Origin: Brachypodius melanocephalos
Lineage: Eukaryota > Chordata > Aves > Passeriformes > Pycnonotidae
DNA length: 64,000 nucleotides
Reading direction: 5' to 3'
Assembly (NCBI GenBank): GCA_013398615.1
Contig: VZSR01002364.1
Coordinates: 1,297,075-1,361,074 of the forward strand
Below the pieces are notes generated by a model. The model was not told where the DNA came from. It ran no database searches and worked only from the letters and a program-made list of their open reading frames with translations. The position numbers were made by a program, and so were the translations under genes. This document shows, one piece after another, positions 1-11,300 of this stretch. Each line of letters opens with the position of its first letter. Position 1 is the first letter of the stretch.

Positions 1-3000
1 GAAATTGAACACTGCACCTTCAGAGGTTGAGTTACATCAGCACAGGGCAGTCTGAAAGCTCCCTTGAATCCACCTAAAATGTCTATATGAGGAAAACTCA
101 TGAAACTGATATTTTTATGATTCTCAGTATTTCCTGTTTTGGTCAAACCGGCAATTCAGGACAAACTTGAGATATTTTAATTTCTGGCCTCTGGTAGCAG
201 AAGACGGTGGAATACCTGTGAAAGTTTAGATACAAATCTTTATCAGAACTTGTAAAATCATGTAGTCCAGTTCTTGGATATGCTGCTGAAACATTTCTTT
301 TCATGCTTAATTGAACAAAATAATGTTTTGTTGGCATTCTACAGTCCACAGTAAACTTCAATTATATTTGTTTTTATCCTTTGCTGTTCTGTAGCCTGAT
401 GTTATATGAAACATTTCCAGGTGTATTCATACAGCAGATTTTTCTTAGAAATTAGAAACTATCTTTGCAGTCTGACATTCTCCTAATGTAACCTCTTAAT
501 CAGTGGTTCAGAAAGGTTATTAATGATTGTGCAGAAAAAATGTACAAGCAGAAAATGTTCTTAGAAATGTGTATATAGAAATACTCCCCAGTATTCCCAA
601 TCTAAAACAGCTGTTAGTGACATTTTCTACTACAACTTTTTAAGGAGACTGAAATGTTCAATTTTGACACTTATCACTGACACTGTCCTTTATAAAAAAA
701 ATTTCCCTCCATTCCTAATTTTTCTCACCTTATAGTCAATGTAGTAAAATGTTGAAGACTAAACACTTTAATTATATTATTTCTATAGCCATTCCTATTT
801 TAAAATGGGGTTTAATTAAAAATATTTTTGAGCTGTTGACCTGTAGCCAAGGTTTAAGTGATCTAATTCTCTAGTAAATCTGTGCATTCAAAGCAAAAAA
901 TAGTTCAAACTGGACTTTTGGCATTTTAACCGACACTGTTTCAGACTTGGAGTAAAACTTTATATTGGCTCAAAGACTATGGATTTGTTGCAATCTTTGC
1001 AGTTCAGTGAACTTTTTTTTTTTTTTCTGTGCATACATATTTCAAGTAAACTCTGTACTTATAACAAGTGACATGTTATGGACCCTAAATTGTTGCACTG
1101 TGAAATATGCACAGAAAAAGGACAAATGAAGATATCAAGGGTCTGTTCCATTTCTCACTGAACTGTAAAATGCCACCCTTGTTGTACAGCAGATCACTGG
1201 TTCTGAGCAGGGCTCATTGACTGCTAAGTTGTGGATAGTGTTTCACTTTCTGCAACTGTTAATATCCTGGGTTATCCAGGCATAATGACCTCTCTATTTG
1301 TGACACATTGTTGAATTTTCTGGTTCTTTTAACTTATTCAAACCTTTTCTTTTTTTTTTTTTTTTTTTCTTTTCTTTTTTTTTTTCTTTTTTTTTTTTTC
1401 TTTTTTTTCCTCTCCATTCACTGGAGGGCTGGAAGGATTCTGAACTGAGCTGCAGTACAGAGCTGCCTCGCTGTTGATCAGCCAGTTGCAGTTGAAATAC
1501 ATGGTGGTGGCACATCTGTAAATGAACACAAACCTAAAAATGTGAAGGAAAGGTGCTCTACACCTGCACTAACCCTTCTTTTATATAGGGTAATCCATGT
1601 GTTTTGCATAATATTGGTGTATCTGCAGTATAGTTTGCTTTCATTAGCTCTGATACAATAAACAACCTATACAACAATCTATATTATGTTATAGCTGACA
1701 TTTGATATTAAACTGATAGGAATGAAATTCCAACTTTATAACTAATCACTAAATTACAATTATGTCTCAATATTTTAAATGTTGATAAATATTTGCATTT
1801 TAAAAAACTTTGATACTTCAAAATATGAAAAGAAAACAGGGATTATATGCCATGGACAGCATTTGGTTTCCAGATCTAAATCCAGACCTGTCTTCCTCTG
1901 AGCTTATAAGGATTTGAAGTTAGTGGAAGCATAAAACTTTATCTCAGGTTTGGACCCATGCTGATCTATTCTCTTATTACTTCCCCACCAAAAGAACAGT
2001 GTTTATTTTAGTTTTATTTGCACAGTATATTCTGGGTAACTCCAAGTTTTCTCTGGCCCTGTGGAGAGCAAGTTGCATTTTGGAGGGCTGCTTTGCCTCT
2101 CTCCAACAAGAAGTAGACTGTGTTTGTGTATACCTGCAATATGTCAGGTGTATAAATATTTTGTTCATCTTCAGCATTGCTGGCTCTCTTTTATGTAGTG
2201 TTTTCTATGCCTTTTTCCCTCCTCAAAATCTGTAAAAACTTCCCAAATTTCTCTGTTTTAATAGAAGAAAATGCTTGCTGCTTTCAGAGAACTTTGAAAC
2301 CAGGGCCCCATATATTGAATAATGTGGAGGATCTAATATTCAATACTGAAGACTTTTCTTCTTGTATCAAAAAATATATCTGTCTCAAACATTGAAATGT
2401 TCTGACTTTTTTTTTTTTTTTGTAAATTGAAGCCTCTACGATGTGACAAAATTATTAAAAAAAAAGAATATATTCATTTAGCTATTGATGTCATATCCTT
2501 CAAGAGCCTGAAAAAACCCCCACTTTTTGAAAAAAACCACTCTATGTGCCTCCTGTAAAAACACCTGCAAGTATTTAAAATATTCACTCTAACTAGGCCT
2601 AGGCCATCTCAGAAGAGGCAAGGGAGAAGATCTGTTAATAAATTAAGCCTATTACCTTGTTCAACATGACATCATTTGTTAGGATGGATGTGTTCCCAAT
2701 GGCACAGCTCCAAGGGTCACTGTGCCTTTTATGCCTGGACTTCCCAGAAAAGAAATGGCTGCATGGGATAGGATGAATGTTTTACTAGACCATTGGGCAC
2801 ATTGATTTTTATTTTCATGGATATGTAGATCAAATTGAAATAACCTAAAGGGGCTGATGTGATACCCTGGGACCGTTAGACATGTCAAGATTGTAGGAAG
2901 TCTGTATCTTTCTGCTTCTTGGTACTCCCTGTAGAAAAATAGCGTGGGGTGTCACTGAGATCTGTCACTTGCTGACACTTAGGGGGAAAAATAACCCCCA

Positions 3001-4310
3001 CCTCTGCCAGACATTCCCTAGACATGTCCCAGCTGAATAAGATTGTGTGCTGGACCCAGTTTTGATTTATTTACATTTAAAGCAAGTGCTATGCAAGTCA
3101 GACACGCATGATCCTGGCTGGCTGATATATCCTTAAGCAACTGTCTGCATATTGGCATGTGAAGAATTCTTTCTTGCCTGATGTAGGACGCTACTTCAGA
3201 AATGTGTTTTTGTAAACACCCTGAAACTACAGGGCAAGAACAGCTTCTATTTGAAGGCTTGATAAAATTGCATTTATTTAAGAAAGCTCTGTTCAAGTGT
3301 CGTGTTAAAAAGAAACTATTTATACAACCATAGAAGATCAACATTCACAGAGAACAAAGAAATCTGGAAAACTGAAATTAAGAAAAAATAAACCAGCATA
3401 AACCAAATCCTATTTGAATTTTGGACTTCTGAATTTGCCAGGGATTTTTAAAGATTTTTTTACATGAATGTTTTTTCACCCAGGGCTCAAAAAATTTTGT
3501 TACGTAGGTTATGTAGATCTCAGAGTAAGTAGAAATATAAACTGTATTTTAAACATCAGGATCATAAATATTGCTGTATGTGTGCAGTGCCTTTTCATTT
3601 CTTGAAGCTGCTTTGCAGTTTAAAAGCATTTAGGTAAAGACAAAGTTATCTTTATGTCATACCAATTTAGCATATATGTCTGTGGAAATTAAGTTTTGTG
3701 ACTATCTGATTTTTTGTTCAGCTGATATAGATAAAATAATTTAAAATTTATTTGATGTTGCAGAGCTTGTCAGACTGACAGGGAGATTTCAATTTTGCCT
3801 TACTGTTAGGAATACCTACTTTGTGTTTTCTTCTTAGCATGTCTTGTTCCAAACTTTCACATCTGGGATAAAAATAATTTCTTTCTTTTGATATATAAAG
3901 GCTAGTTGTAGTGGAGAAATAACCAGAAGAAACTAGTCAGGGAAAACTCATTCATTTTATATAGTTTGACTCATGAGCTGATTTCCACCTTTTCTTTAAC
4001 CTATAAATAAATAAAATGTGGATTGGTTTCAAGAACCTTACTAGAAAGTCTTAACATTCCAATATGTTAGGCTTTCAAAGCACTGTAATATTTTTTGGTA
4101 AACCTTCAGAGACAGAGGCAGTTCTGAGGTTGAAAATCAGGTTGAGATTATTATTCTAGGGAAGTTTATTACTTTCTGATGTATTTAATGAGTATTTCAT
4201 TAACACAGATAGTGAAATAAAATGCTACACATGTATATACACATATATATCTTTGGATTCACAAGTATTTATCTGTTATGTTGAGAAAATGAACAAGGCT
4301 CCATCAGGCT
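1..4310. other. AT-rich noncoding stretch, no gene seen
   Basis: I see no exon with paired splice sites and an open frame that I would defend here. The stretch holds a long T-rich pyrimidine tract (separate entry) and many short A or T runs. Because the gene 3' end at 9-11 kb is on the plus strand, part of this stretch may be intron of that gene. This is inference from position only. Confidence 0.5.
1343..1413. repeat. T-rich polypyrimidine low-complexity tract
   Basis: About 70 bases made almost wholly of T with scattered single C. Read on the minus strand it gives artificial Lys/Glu-rich open frames, which are not genes. Tracts like this are length-variable and error-prone in assemblies. 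Confidence 0.9.
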
Positions 4311-4311
4311 G

Positions 4312-4530
4312 GTGATGAGTCACCAGTGGTGTCCCTGAGGATCCAGTTCCAGGGACACTTCAGTTCCATATTGTTATCAATGATTCAAATGCAGGATTTG
4401 AATGCACCTCTAGCAAGTTTGCAGCTGATGCCAAACTGGGATGTGCTGTTGGCTCTCTCGAAAGATGAGGCACTTGGCAGAGGGATCCAGGTACACTGGA
4501 GAATTGGAGAAAGATTGGTGTGATGGGATT
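4312..4530 (+). mobile_element. CR1 LINE fragment, reverse transcriptase region (5' part, before gap)
   Basis: The sequence matches the CR1 ORF2 region around the reverse transcriptase active-site box. In one frame it reads a degraded version of the INDL...ECTxSKFADDTKLG motif block (seen here as SKFAADAKLG), followed by a QRD-type segment. The second Asp pair of the catalytic box is disrupted and the frame is broken elsewhere, so the copy is dead. It is truncated at its 5' side and runs into the assembly gap on its 3' side. Family assignment is from established knowledge of avian CR1. The exact subfamily cannot be given by eye. Confidence 0.75.
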
Positions 4531-4630
4531 NNNNNNNNNNNNNNNNNNNNNNNNNNNNNNNNNNNNNNNNNNNNNNNNNNNNNNNNNNNNNNNNNNNNNN
4601 NNNNNNNNNNNNNNNNNNNNNNNNNNNNNN
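4531..4630. other. Assembly gap (100 N)
   Basis: Exactly 100 N, the usual placeholder for a gap of unknown length. It lies inside a CR1 copy. CR1 sequence on the two sides is separated in intact elements by a few hundred bases, so the true missing length is probably larger than 100. That last point is inference. Confidence 0.98.
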
Positions 4631-4665
4631 GGGTGACCTCATTGCTCTCCAGTTTCCTGGGGAGA
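4631..4665 (+). mobile_element. CR1 LINE fragment continuing after the gap
   Basis: The first bases after the gap read like the C-terminal end of CR1 ORF2 (a degraded RGDLIAL block) in the same orientation as the fragment before the gap. Similarity fades after about 35 bases. It is short and is called mainly because it fits the upstream piece. Confidence 0.5.
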
Positions 4666-4669
4666 GTAA

Positions 4670-7600
4670 GAGAAAAATATTTTCAGAAATCTATTCTCTT
4701 TTTTCTTACTTAATGTGGTTTGGGTTCAAATGCTGTAAAACACTAATGGGAAATATAATAATTTCGAACCTGATTTTTAATTTCCAATGTTCTCAGTATC
4801 ATATAGAGCTGGAAAACTGTTCTGGTTGAGGTAGTTTTTCTGATTTGCACCATTATTAACATTAATTCATTTTCACTCCAAAAAGTCTTAAGGCATGACT
4901 CATTTCCCAGTTCTTTTATTCAACAGAATAAGCTGCAGAGGACTTAATTCTTCTCCACATCTTTGTTTCCTGCATTAGATGCTTATTTATCATGTTAGCT
5001 TCAGAAATCAAGTGTTCTTTCCTGGTGAAGGCATGCTATTTGATGTATAAATACTGTTTTATCTGCTAATTTATTTTTGAGCTCTGGTAAACTGTGGGGT
5101 TTGGAAGCAGTATAAGTATTACATTATATTTGCATTTCCCAAGTAATGGATTTTTGTGGGGATTTTTCTCGTTTGTTTTTGTGTTCCCTTTTTTAAAATG
5201 AAGCTTTCAATGAATTTCTGTTTTGATGTTGTGATGTCACTGCATTATTTGTTGTTCATGATATTTCATAATTTTTTTTTATGAGAAAATAGAAACATAG
5301 TGTGTTTTATTAAAACCTTTTAAAATTGAACTGAACCTGTTCATTATTTCAATTGAGAATTTTTGTATTTATTTTGGTCTTAACGTTTTGTTTCTTGAAT
5401 TGCAGTGCTTTTCTTATTTATTTATTTATTTATTTCAAATATGTAGCAAAAATGGACCTTATTCTTTAATCTGTGTAGTAACCTGTGATGACAAAGGGTC
5501 AGCATTTAGAAGTGAGGCCACTCTAAAAAAATCTAAAGAGTGAATGGCATCTAAAACCTGTTGTTTGCTTCTCTGCTTTTATATATCTTTGTTAAAAAAG
5601 CGTAAAATACATTCTGGGATAGAAATTAAGACCACTGAGCTCAAGCTGGGTATGTTATGAACACCTTCTATTAACAGTTAACAAGCACACAATACAAAGA
5701 ATTCATTTATTGAGCAAATATGGCCAAACTTCAGTAAATAATGAAATGTTCTTTGATTGGGTTTGGTTGTCTTTACTCTTGCATAATTGAAGAAAATAAT
5801 CCTTTCAAAAGAGATTGTTGATTAAAACTCAAATATTTTCCTGGGGAAAAAAAATTGCTGAGAGGTTCCTTTCCAGTATGTTTGGTCATATCGAGTGTTT
5901 AAATGGCATTGAAACTCCAACAGTCTGAAGAAATGGTGACCATGTTCCCATTGTTTCGTCTGTCATCTGGAATTGTTCCAGAATGATCCAGATCAGTAAA
6001 TAAATATTAAGTTGGCAGCTGCACAATTCTTTATTTCTCTATGCACACTGGTTGTTATTTGTACAAAAAACATTGTAGTTTGCACATCACGAGGAGAGAG
6101 ATTTCTGAAGTTTCTGAGAGTTAATAACTATAACACTGTTTGGTTCTTGCCTGTGTTTCTTTTTATCAGGAAAAAATGGTGATGGTGAATAGCAGATCTC
6201 TTTGGAAAATGGTGTGTTTCTCCATATATTTCACATTCACTTTATCTGTAGTGTCATGTTATTTTAAGTTGCAGCATATGTAGGCCAACAAAAGCTGACA
6301 TAAAGGAGAGCAGCACAATGCAGGGTAATGATATGTGACACATCCAGATTGAGAAGGAAACTCGCTTTCTTGGAGCTAATACCTACTGCTTACAGTGTTT
6401 GCCATGAACAAACCCTCCTCTTTTCGTACACTCTACCCTATGCAATTAGAAAATGTTTATGTGGAAATGCTTGTGTAAAAAACTGCTGGTTTGTCTGGAA
6501 AAAAACCCAGTAAAATCATCAAGTGTTTTTGAGATGTTGATTCATTATTCAACCCTGATATTTTTTCCTTATTCAAAAGTTATTATTATGCAGCAACAAC
6601 AAATTAATCTTGATATTTTCTCTTATATTTTAGTAAAAATGTTAATATTTAATGTTATCCATATTTGTGAAAGGTCAAGTTATGTGCTCTTATTCAGGTA
6701 AAAACCTTATGGACAACTTAAACAAAATACAAGTTGATAAAAGTAAATGTAAAACTACAATTAAATGAAAGTCTAAGTCAATTATCAATTCTAGAAAGCA
6801 AGCAAAATAAGCTAATCAAGCTCTTTAACATACTCTGAATTTCAGAGATTTTTTATGTATTTCACAATAAATTGCATTGTAAAGGTGTGCTGTGAAAGGA
6901 AAATATATGCTAGACCTGGTGGAATATATTTTGGACCAGAAATAAAAATTTCCAAATTACAGTCTTTGCTTATGGGGTTAAACAAGCTGGAAAATGAGTT
7001 TTCTTATCCTGGAAGGTTTGAGGCTTGTGTTTCATTTTGCACTAGGAGTTTCCTTTGTTTCTTCACTTTCCTGAAGAAGAGAGGTTCCCTGAAATACTTG
7101 TGGGAGTTGTGCAGTGTAAAGGAAAGGCAGATGCATGGTCCTGTGCCAGGCAGACAGGGATTCCCAGCCCAGCTCCCGTGCTGCTGGCATCCTGCACAGG
7201 TGTGCCACACAGGGAACTGGATCTGAGTGCAAGGATGGGTAATAACTATAATTTCACTCTGTTAATTTTGACTTGTGTGCTGCTTGCATTCATTGCATGG
7301 CTGCCAAATGCTTTCTTCTGTCACATGAGCAGCAATGCCACAGGCCCAGGCAGAAAAGGTGAAAAGGGATGGAGAAACCACCCAGAATCACTTTCCTTAT
7401 CAGCACTCATGGTAAAGGGAGTGTGAAGTGCTTGTAGGCAAAGAATTTGTCTAAAGAAATGCAATCTTACCTCATTATTCACCTAGTCTAGTCTGAAAAT
7501 ATACTATGAATCTGAGTTTATTTACTCAGAATTAAAATGTGGATGGAGCAATGAAGCAGGACATAAATGTCTCAGAATATATTGTCTATACAAGCTGATA

Positions 7601-9057
7601 AACAGCAGGATAGTCACTGTTATTGATCGGCAAAAAACATTTTTCCTTAAGAAATAAAAGCACCCCACTGTTTATTGTATTCTTGCTATTGAAGGGATTT
7701 ATTTTAAAGTAAAATATAAGTGGTCCTAAATTGAAAATAACTGCACTCATGGGAAAAGTCTGAGAGAAGGCTCAAGAAAAAGTCATGCAACTGAAGCTAA
7801 ACTATTGGAATTTTCCAGGACAAATCAAGATCAAAACAACTAAATATTTTAATATTACTGAGTATTCTTAAGACACAAGAAAAAAAGTCTTCTCAGAACT
7901 CAAAGTTCTGGTATTTTCTTTTCCACTTGAGCTTAGAAGGTTTGCTGAATCTGTGGGTTGCCCGTTCAGAACTGGCTTTGGAAAATATGTCCAAATATTT
8001 TCCTACTGTTAAATTACCTGCCTTATTAATGAAATTACTTATGTTTATTCACTAATGAGTGATGAAACAGAAAAATGTGCCTTTTCTTGTACTTGTTGCA
8101 CATTTCATTCTGTGACTGCAAGATTTTAATAGATTATTGATTTCAATTTGTCCAAATGTTATCTGTCATTTTCATAGCTTCTGGTCTTGGTCTAATTTAA
8201 TCACCTAATATCTATACATTTTCTATTAAAAATAATGCAGGTGCACACAGAACCTTAAACTTAAATTCCATCATAAATAAACATTTTCTGTAAGTAAGGG
8301 GTCTGCCCATTTCATCATGAAGACAATGGAGTCAGTACTGCTTGAGTTGAAGTAGCAGCTGAGAAAATGCCATGGTGCCTTTTCATGGACTGAGCTAAAG
8401 AAATGCCATTGAACACATTTCCATGGTACAAAATCTGGATTTTACAAGGCTAAGTGGATGAGATGTTAATGCCTCAAATTCAACAGATCGTAATTTGTGA
8501 ATGTCTGTCTTTTTTCATTTGGGACATTTTGCCACATAAGCAAGGATCAAAAAAGCATCAATAATGCAAATTGACTTAACTGAGGAATTAAAATAGTAAA
8601 ATTTACTCAGGTTTCAAAACCATCAGGAAGGCTTTTCCGTACGTGATGTGTCTTGATTTCAAAATATGACATTTTAAAGTCTTTTAATGTACTGCATAGA
8701 AATGTACCAAAACATCACCTATAACTAATTAAATATCACCAAAAGACAGGCATACAAAATTTTATTTCTTTGTATTTATAAGAATTTTCATTTTGAGAGC
8801 TGTTGGTCTTTATTCTTAAACTTATATGTGTAAAATTCAAATATTTTTGGTTTTTCATTTTAGTGCATATAGAAAGGTCATTATTGAACCCCAGAAACTT
8901 TGTGAAACACCAAGTTCTGTCCATGCAGGAGCTCCTGTGACATTGGTACATCAACAGCCACTTTTCCCATTGTTCCCTGGTGTTTAGACTGTTGTGATTC
9001 TGCTGATGCAGCTGATGCTTTTCTTCATTATTCCTCTGCCTTTGTCCTTTCCTACAG
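4670..9057. other. AT-rich noncoding or intronic DNA, no exon fixed
   Basis: No open frame here has convincing splice borders. A moderately GC-rich patch near 7.08-7.22 kb is open in one frame between a pyrimidine-rich AG and a CAG|GTGTGC. It reads Cys/His/Pro-rich without a recognisable motif, so I do not call it. A short (TTTA)n run lies at 5414-5435. By position, this stretch is probably intron of the plus-strand gene whose 3' exons follow. Confidence 0.45.
5414..5435. repeat. (TTTA)n short microsatellite
   Basis: Five to six tandem TTTA units directly visible. No other feature is attached to it. Confidence 0.85.
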
Positions 9058-9216
9058 GCTTACCCTGAGTTTGTCCTGACCTACCTAGAGGAGCTAAATG
9101 AAAGAGAGGAGGTGACCCAGACAGAAAACTGTATTCACCATGGGGCCTGGTCTGCAGCTCATCAGGAGATAGACAGCAGCTCAGCAGAAGAGGTCACAGT
9201 ATTGAGCCAGAGGCAG
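9058..9216 (+). CDS. Internal coding exon A of an unrecognised gene
   Basis: The exon starts after a good acceptor (pyrimidine run, then CCTACAG) and is open for 53 codons, beginning AYPEFVLTYLEELNEREE. It is acidic at first, then Ser/Gln-rich, with no membrane segment or known domain that I can name. It ends at CAG|GTCACA, a mediocre donor. An identical GGTCACAG donor 24 bases earlier (exon end 9192) is also in phase 0, so an 8-codon alternative is possible. If neither donor is used, the frame stops at 9247-9249, so this could instead be a terminal exon. The phase-0 end matches the phase-0 start of exon B. The upstream part of the gene was not found. The product is unknown to me. Confidence 0.55.
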
Positions 9217-9664
9217 GTCACAGACAGTCCTTTCAAAAACACATTTTGAAAAGAGAAATATCAGTGTGGAAGTCATCTTATTTCCTTAAAAAAAAAAGGA
9301 ACCTATTTGATTTCTTAATTTAATAAGGTATTTATATATTAAGCAAATAATAGATATATGTGGGATTATAGAGGAATAAAAATTACATATATTTGTGTCT
9401 CAGAGAAGTTTATGTTTGTAGCCCACATAGGACAAATTTTTGAAGTTTCTTATTTTCTACGTGGAAAAACTCAAGGAAGGAAGAGAAACAAAAAAACCCC
9501 CACCAAACCACTAGATCTCTAGATTTGTGCTTCTTGATGCATCTTGACATAGCTATTTGTATTTCTGACATTTTCTGCTAATCAACAGCCTTGCATGAAA
9601 AAGTAGACACACATTATTTTAATTAGCGATATATAAATTACATGGTTGTACTTTCATCTCTTAG
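9217..9664 (+). other. Putative intron between exons A and B
   Basis: 448 bases of AT-rich sequence between GTCACA and a CTCTTAG acceptor. Nothing else is recognised in it. It is short for this AT-rich context but normal for a bird intron. Confidence 0.45.
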
Positions 9665-9822
9665 GTTCTGCAAAAAAATGTCAGCAACCCCAATCAGAAA
9701 CAACTTTCAGGACCTTTGGACGCCCATTTAATGCCTGCAGATCCCCTGGGGGAGACTACACAGCTGACAGTGGCACTGGTGAGGAAACTAGAAGAGAAAC
9801 ATCCTAAGGCCTCAGCTCAAAG
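9665..9822 (+). CDS. Internal coding exon B of an unrecognised gene
   Basis: The exon follows a CATCTCTTAG acceptor and ends at CAAAG|GTAAGC, a near-consensus donor. In phase 0 it is open for 52 codons plus two bases. It includes a helix-like charged segment, LTVALVRKLEEKHPKA, which could be amphipathic. Another frame is open for most of the exon but hits a stop before the donor, so the phase-0 reading is preferred. It also fits both neighbours: exon A ends in phase 0, and the leftover AG joins the first A of exon C to make an Arg codon. No domain is recognised. No signal peptide or membrane segment is visible. Confidence 0.6.
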
Positions 9823-11176
9823 GTAAGCCACTGACAGAACTGATATTTATTGTTCAATGACATTAGATGTTTTCCTTCAGTTTCATGTAAGATTGATTTT
9901 CTGGATATTATTGAAATATCTCAGAAACCCTCTGGCTGATAAGCAAACAGGGATTTTGACCAAAATTAATGAAAAGGGGTGACATTTATGTTCTTCTTTT
10001 CTTTTTTTTTTTATTATTACTTTGAAGATGGATGTGGATGATGTTTGGTAGTAATTGCAAGTTTGCTTTTAAATTTTTTATCTACAAACGTCACATTGTG
10101 CAAATTACATAAAGAAATAGGACTTATATCAACATTGTGACATATTTTGTGGCATAAGACTTAAATTTGAATGGTAAAGGTTTTGTTAGAAACTTGAAAG
10201 TCATGTTGAGCCAAAATACTAAATGACAGCCACTTTTAATGTAGGACTGGATTTTAATTTCAATAAAAGATAAAGAGTAGTGTACTTAATTGCTTCTACT
10301 TGCAGCAGGCAGAAAACCTGATCTTTCTTTAGATAACTGAAACTGTCTTTTACAAATGGCATTTGGCTAGTTATCTTTGAGGGTTTGGGTATTTTTAGAG
10401 CAAAACATATTAAAAATGGAGCTCCCATTCAGATGAAAGACCACAAGACATCATTTGCTATCAGGAATAAAGCTGAACTTCCAAAGTTGTTGTTACTACT
10501 GGCAGTCAGTTAAGGACAGGAATTGCAGATGATTCAAGCAACAAGAGAGTTTGGTTCATCCAAGTTACTGTAATTCTTCCCTTGGAAGGATTCCCCTTAG
10601 AGGACCCATAGATTGGCTCCTCTGGTCCTCCTTCAAGGACTACAGTTTCAGATGTTTCCTTAATAATATTATTTTACAAATATTGAGTCCTTTTGTATCT
10701 GAAATGATTTTCAAAATGTGCCTGAAGGCTGTGACATGACTGAGGTATTTGAAGGTGTTGGCTCTCAGTAGCTTTTGGGGAGCTGCATAGGTAGAGGTAG
10801 CTTACCTGTACTTTGGGTAGCATTATTTTTATTTGATGAATCAAATAACTCTAAAGCTTTGTTAAAAATAAATTATTAAACTACTAGTGAATAATCTTGC
10901 ATGTTTAAAATGTAAATTCAATTTGCTAATGCTGACTATATTGACTTTTTCAAAAGATGCCACCTGCGAGGTAATGTGAGGATTTAACCACCGTAATTTG
11001 CTCCTCTGTGCTTTGAGTATGGATTTTTGTGCTCTAAATATGCCATGTGATGTCAGAGTCACTAAAAGCTATTTAACTTCACTTAAGTACAATGGAATAA
11101 AGGAATTTTCAATTAAATGTGCTTTTAGCCTCAGATAACAGGATATCAATATTAAGCTACAAATCTCTTCTTGCAG
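9823..11176 (+). other. Putative intron between exons B and C
   Basis: 1,354 bases of AT-rich sequence starting GTAAGC and ending in TCTTCTTGCAG. It contains a few chance open frames but no repeat that I can classify. Confidence 0.45.
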
Positions 11177-11300
11177 AACAAACATACTTGATTTAGAAAG
11201 TCTCTGCAGTCAACATCTTGCAAAAGCAGACTTCTGCAGCCTGCAGCATTTTCTTGAACTTGAATTAGATATAGAAAAATACAATTTAATACCAAAATAA
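11177..11300 (+). CDS. Terminal coding exon C with stop codon, unrecognised gene
   Basis: A strong acceptor (AATCTCTTCTTGCAG) precedes a frame of 40 codons ending in TAA at 11298-11300. The first base completes the split codon left by exon B, so the three exons give one uninterrupted reading of 146 residues. The exon begins NILDLESLCSQHLAKADF after the junction and ends in IEKYNLIPK. It is leucine- and glutamate-rich, probably helical, with two cysteines. The other two frames stop early. The function is not recognised; the style suggests a soluble intracellular protein, but that is only inference. I saw no clear AATAAA in the following several hundred bases. Confidence 0.55.

Noticed and set aside
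1294..1529. Two overlapping minus-strand Lys/Glu-rich open frames
   Set aside because: They are translations of the T-rich polypyrimidine tract.
7055..7226. Possible exon between CTGAAG and CAG|GTGTGC
   Set aside because: Two to three frames are open, the peptide is Cys/His/Pro-rich and unlike the downstream exons, and the acceptor is doubtful.
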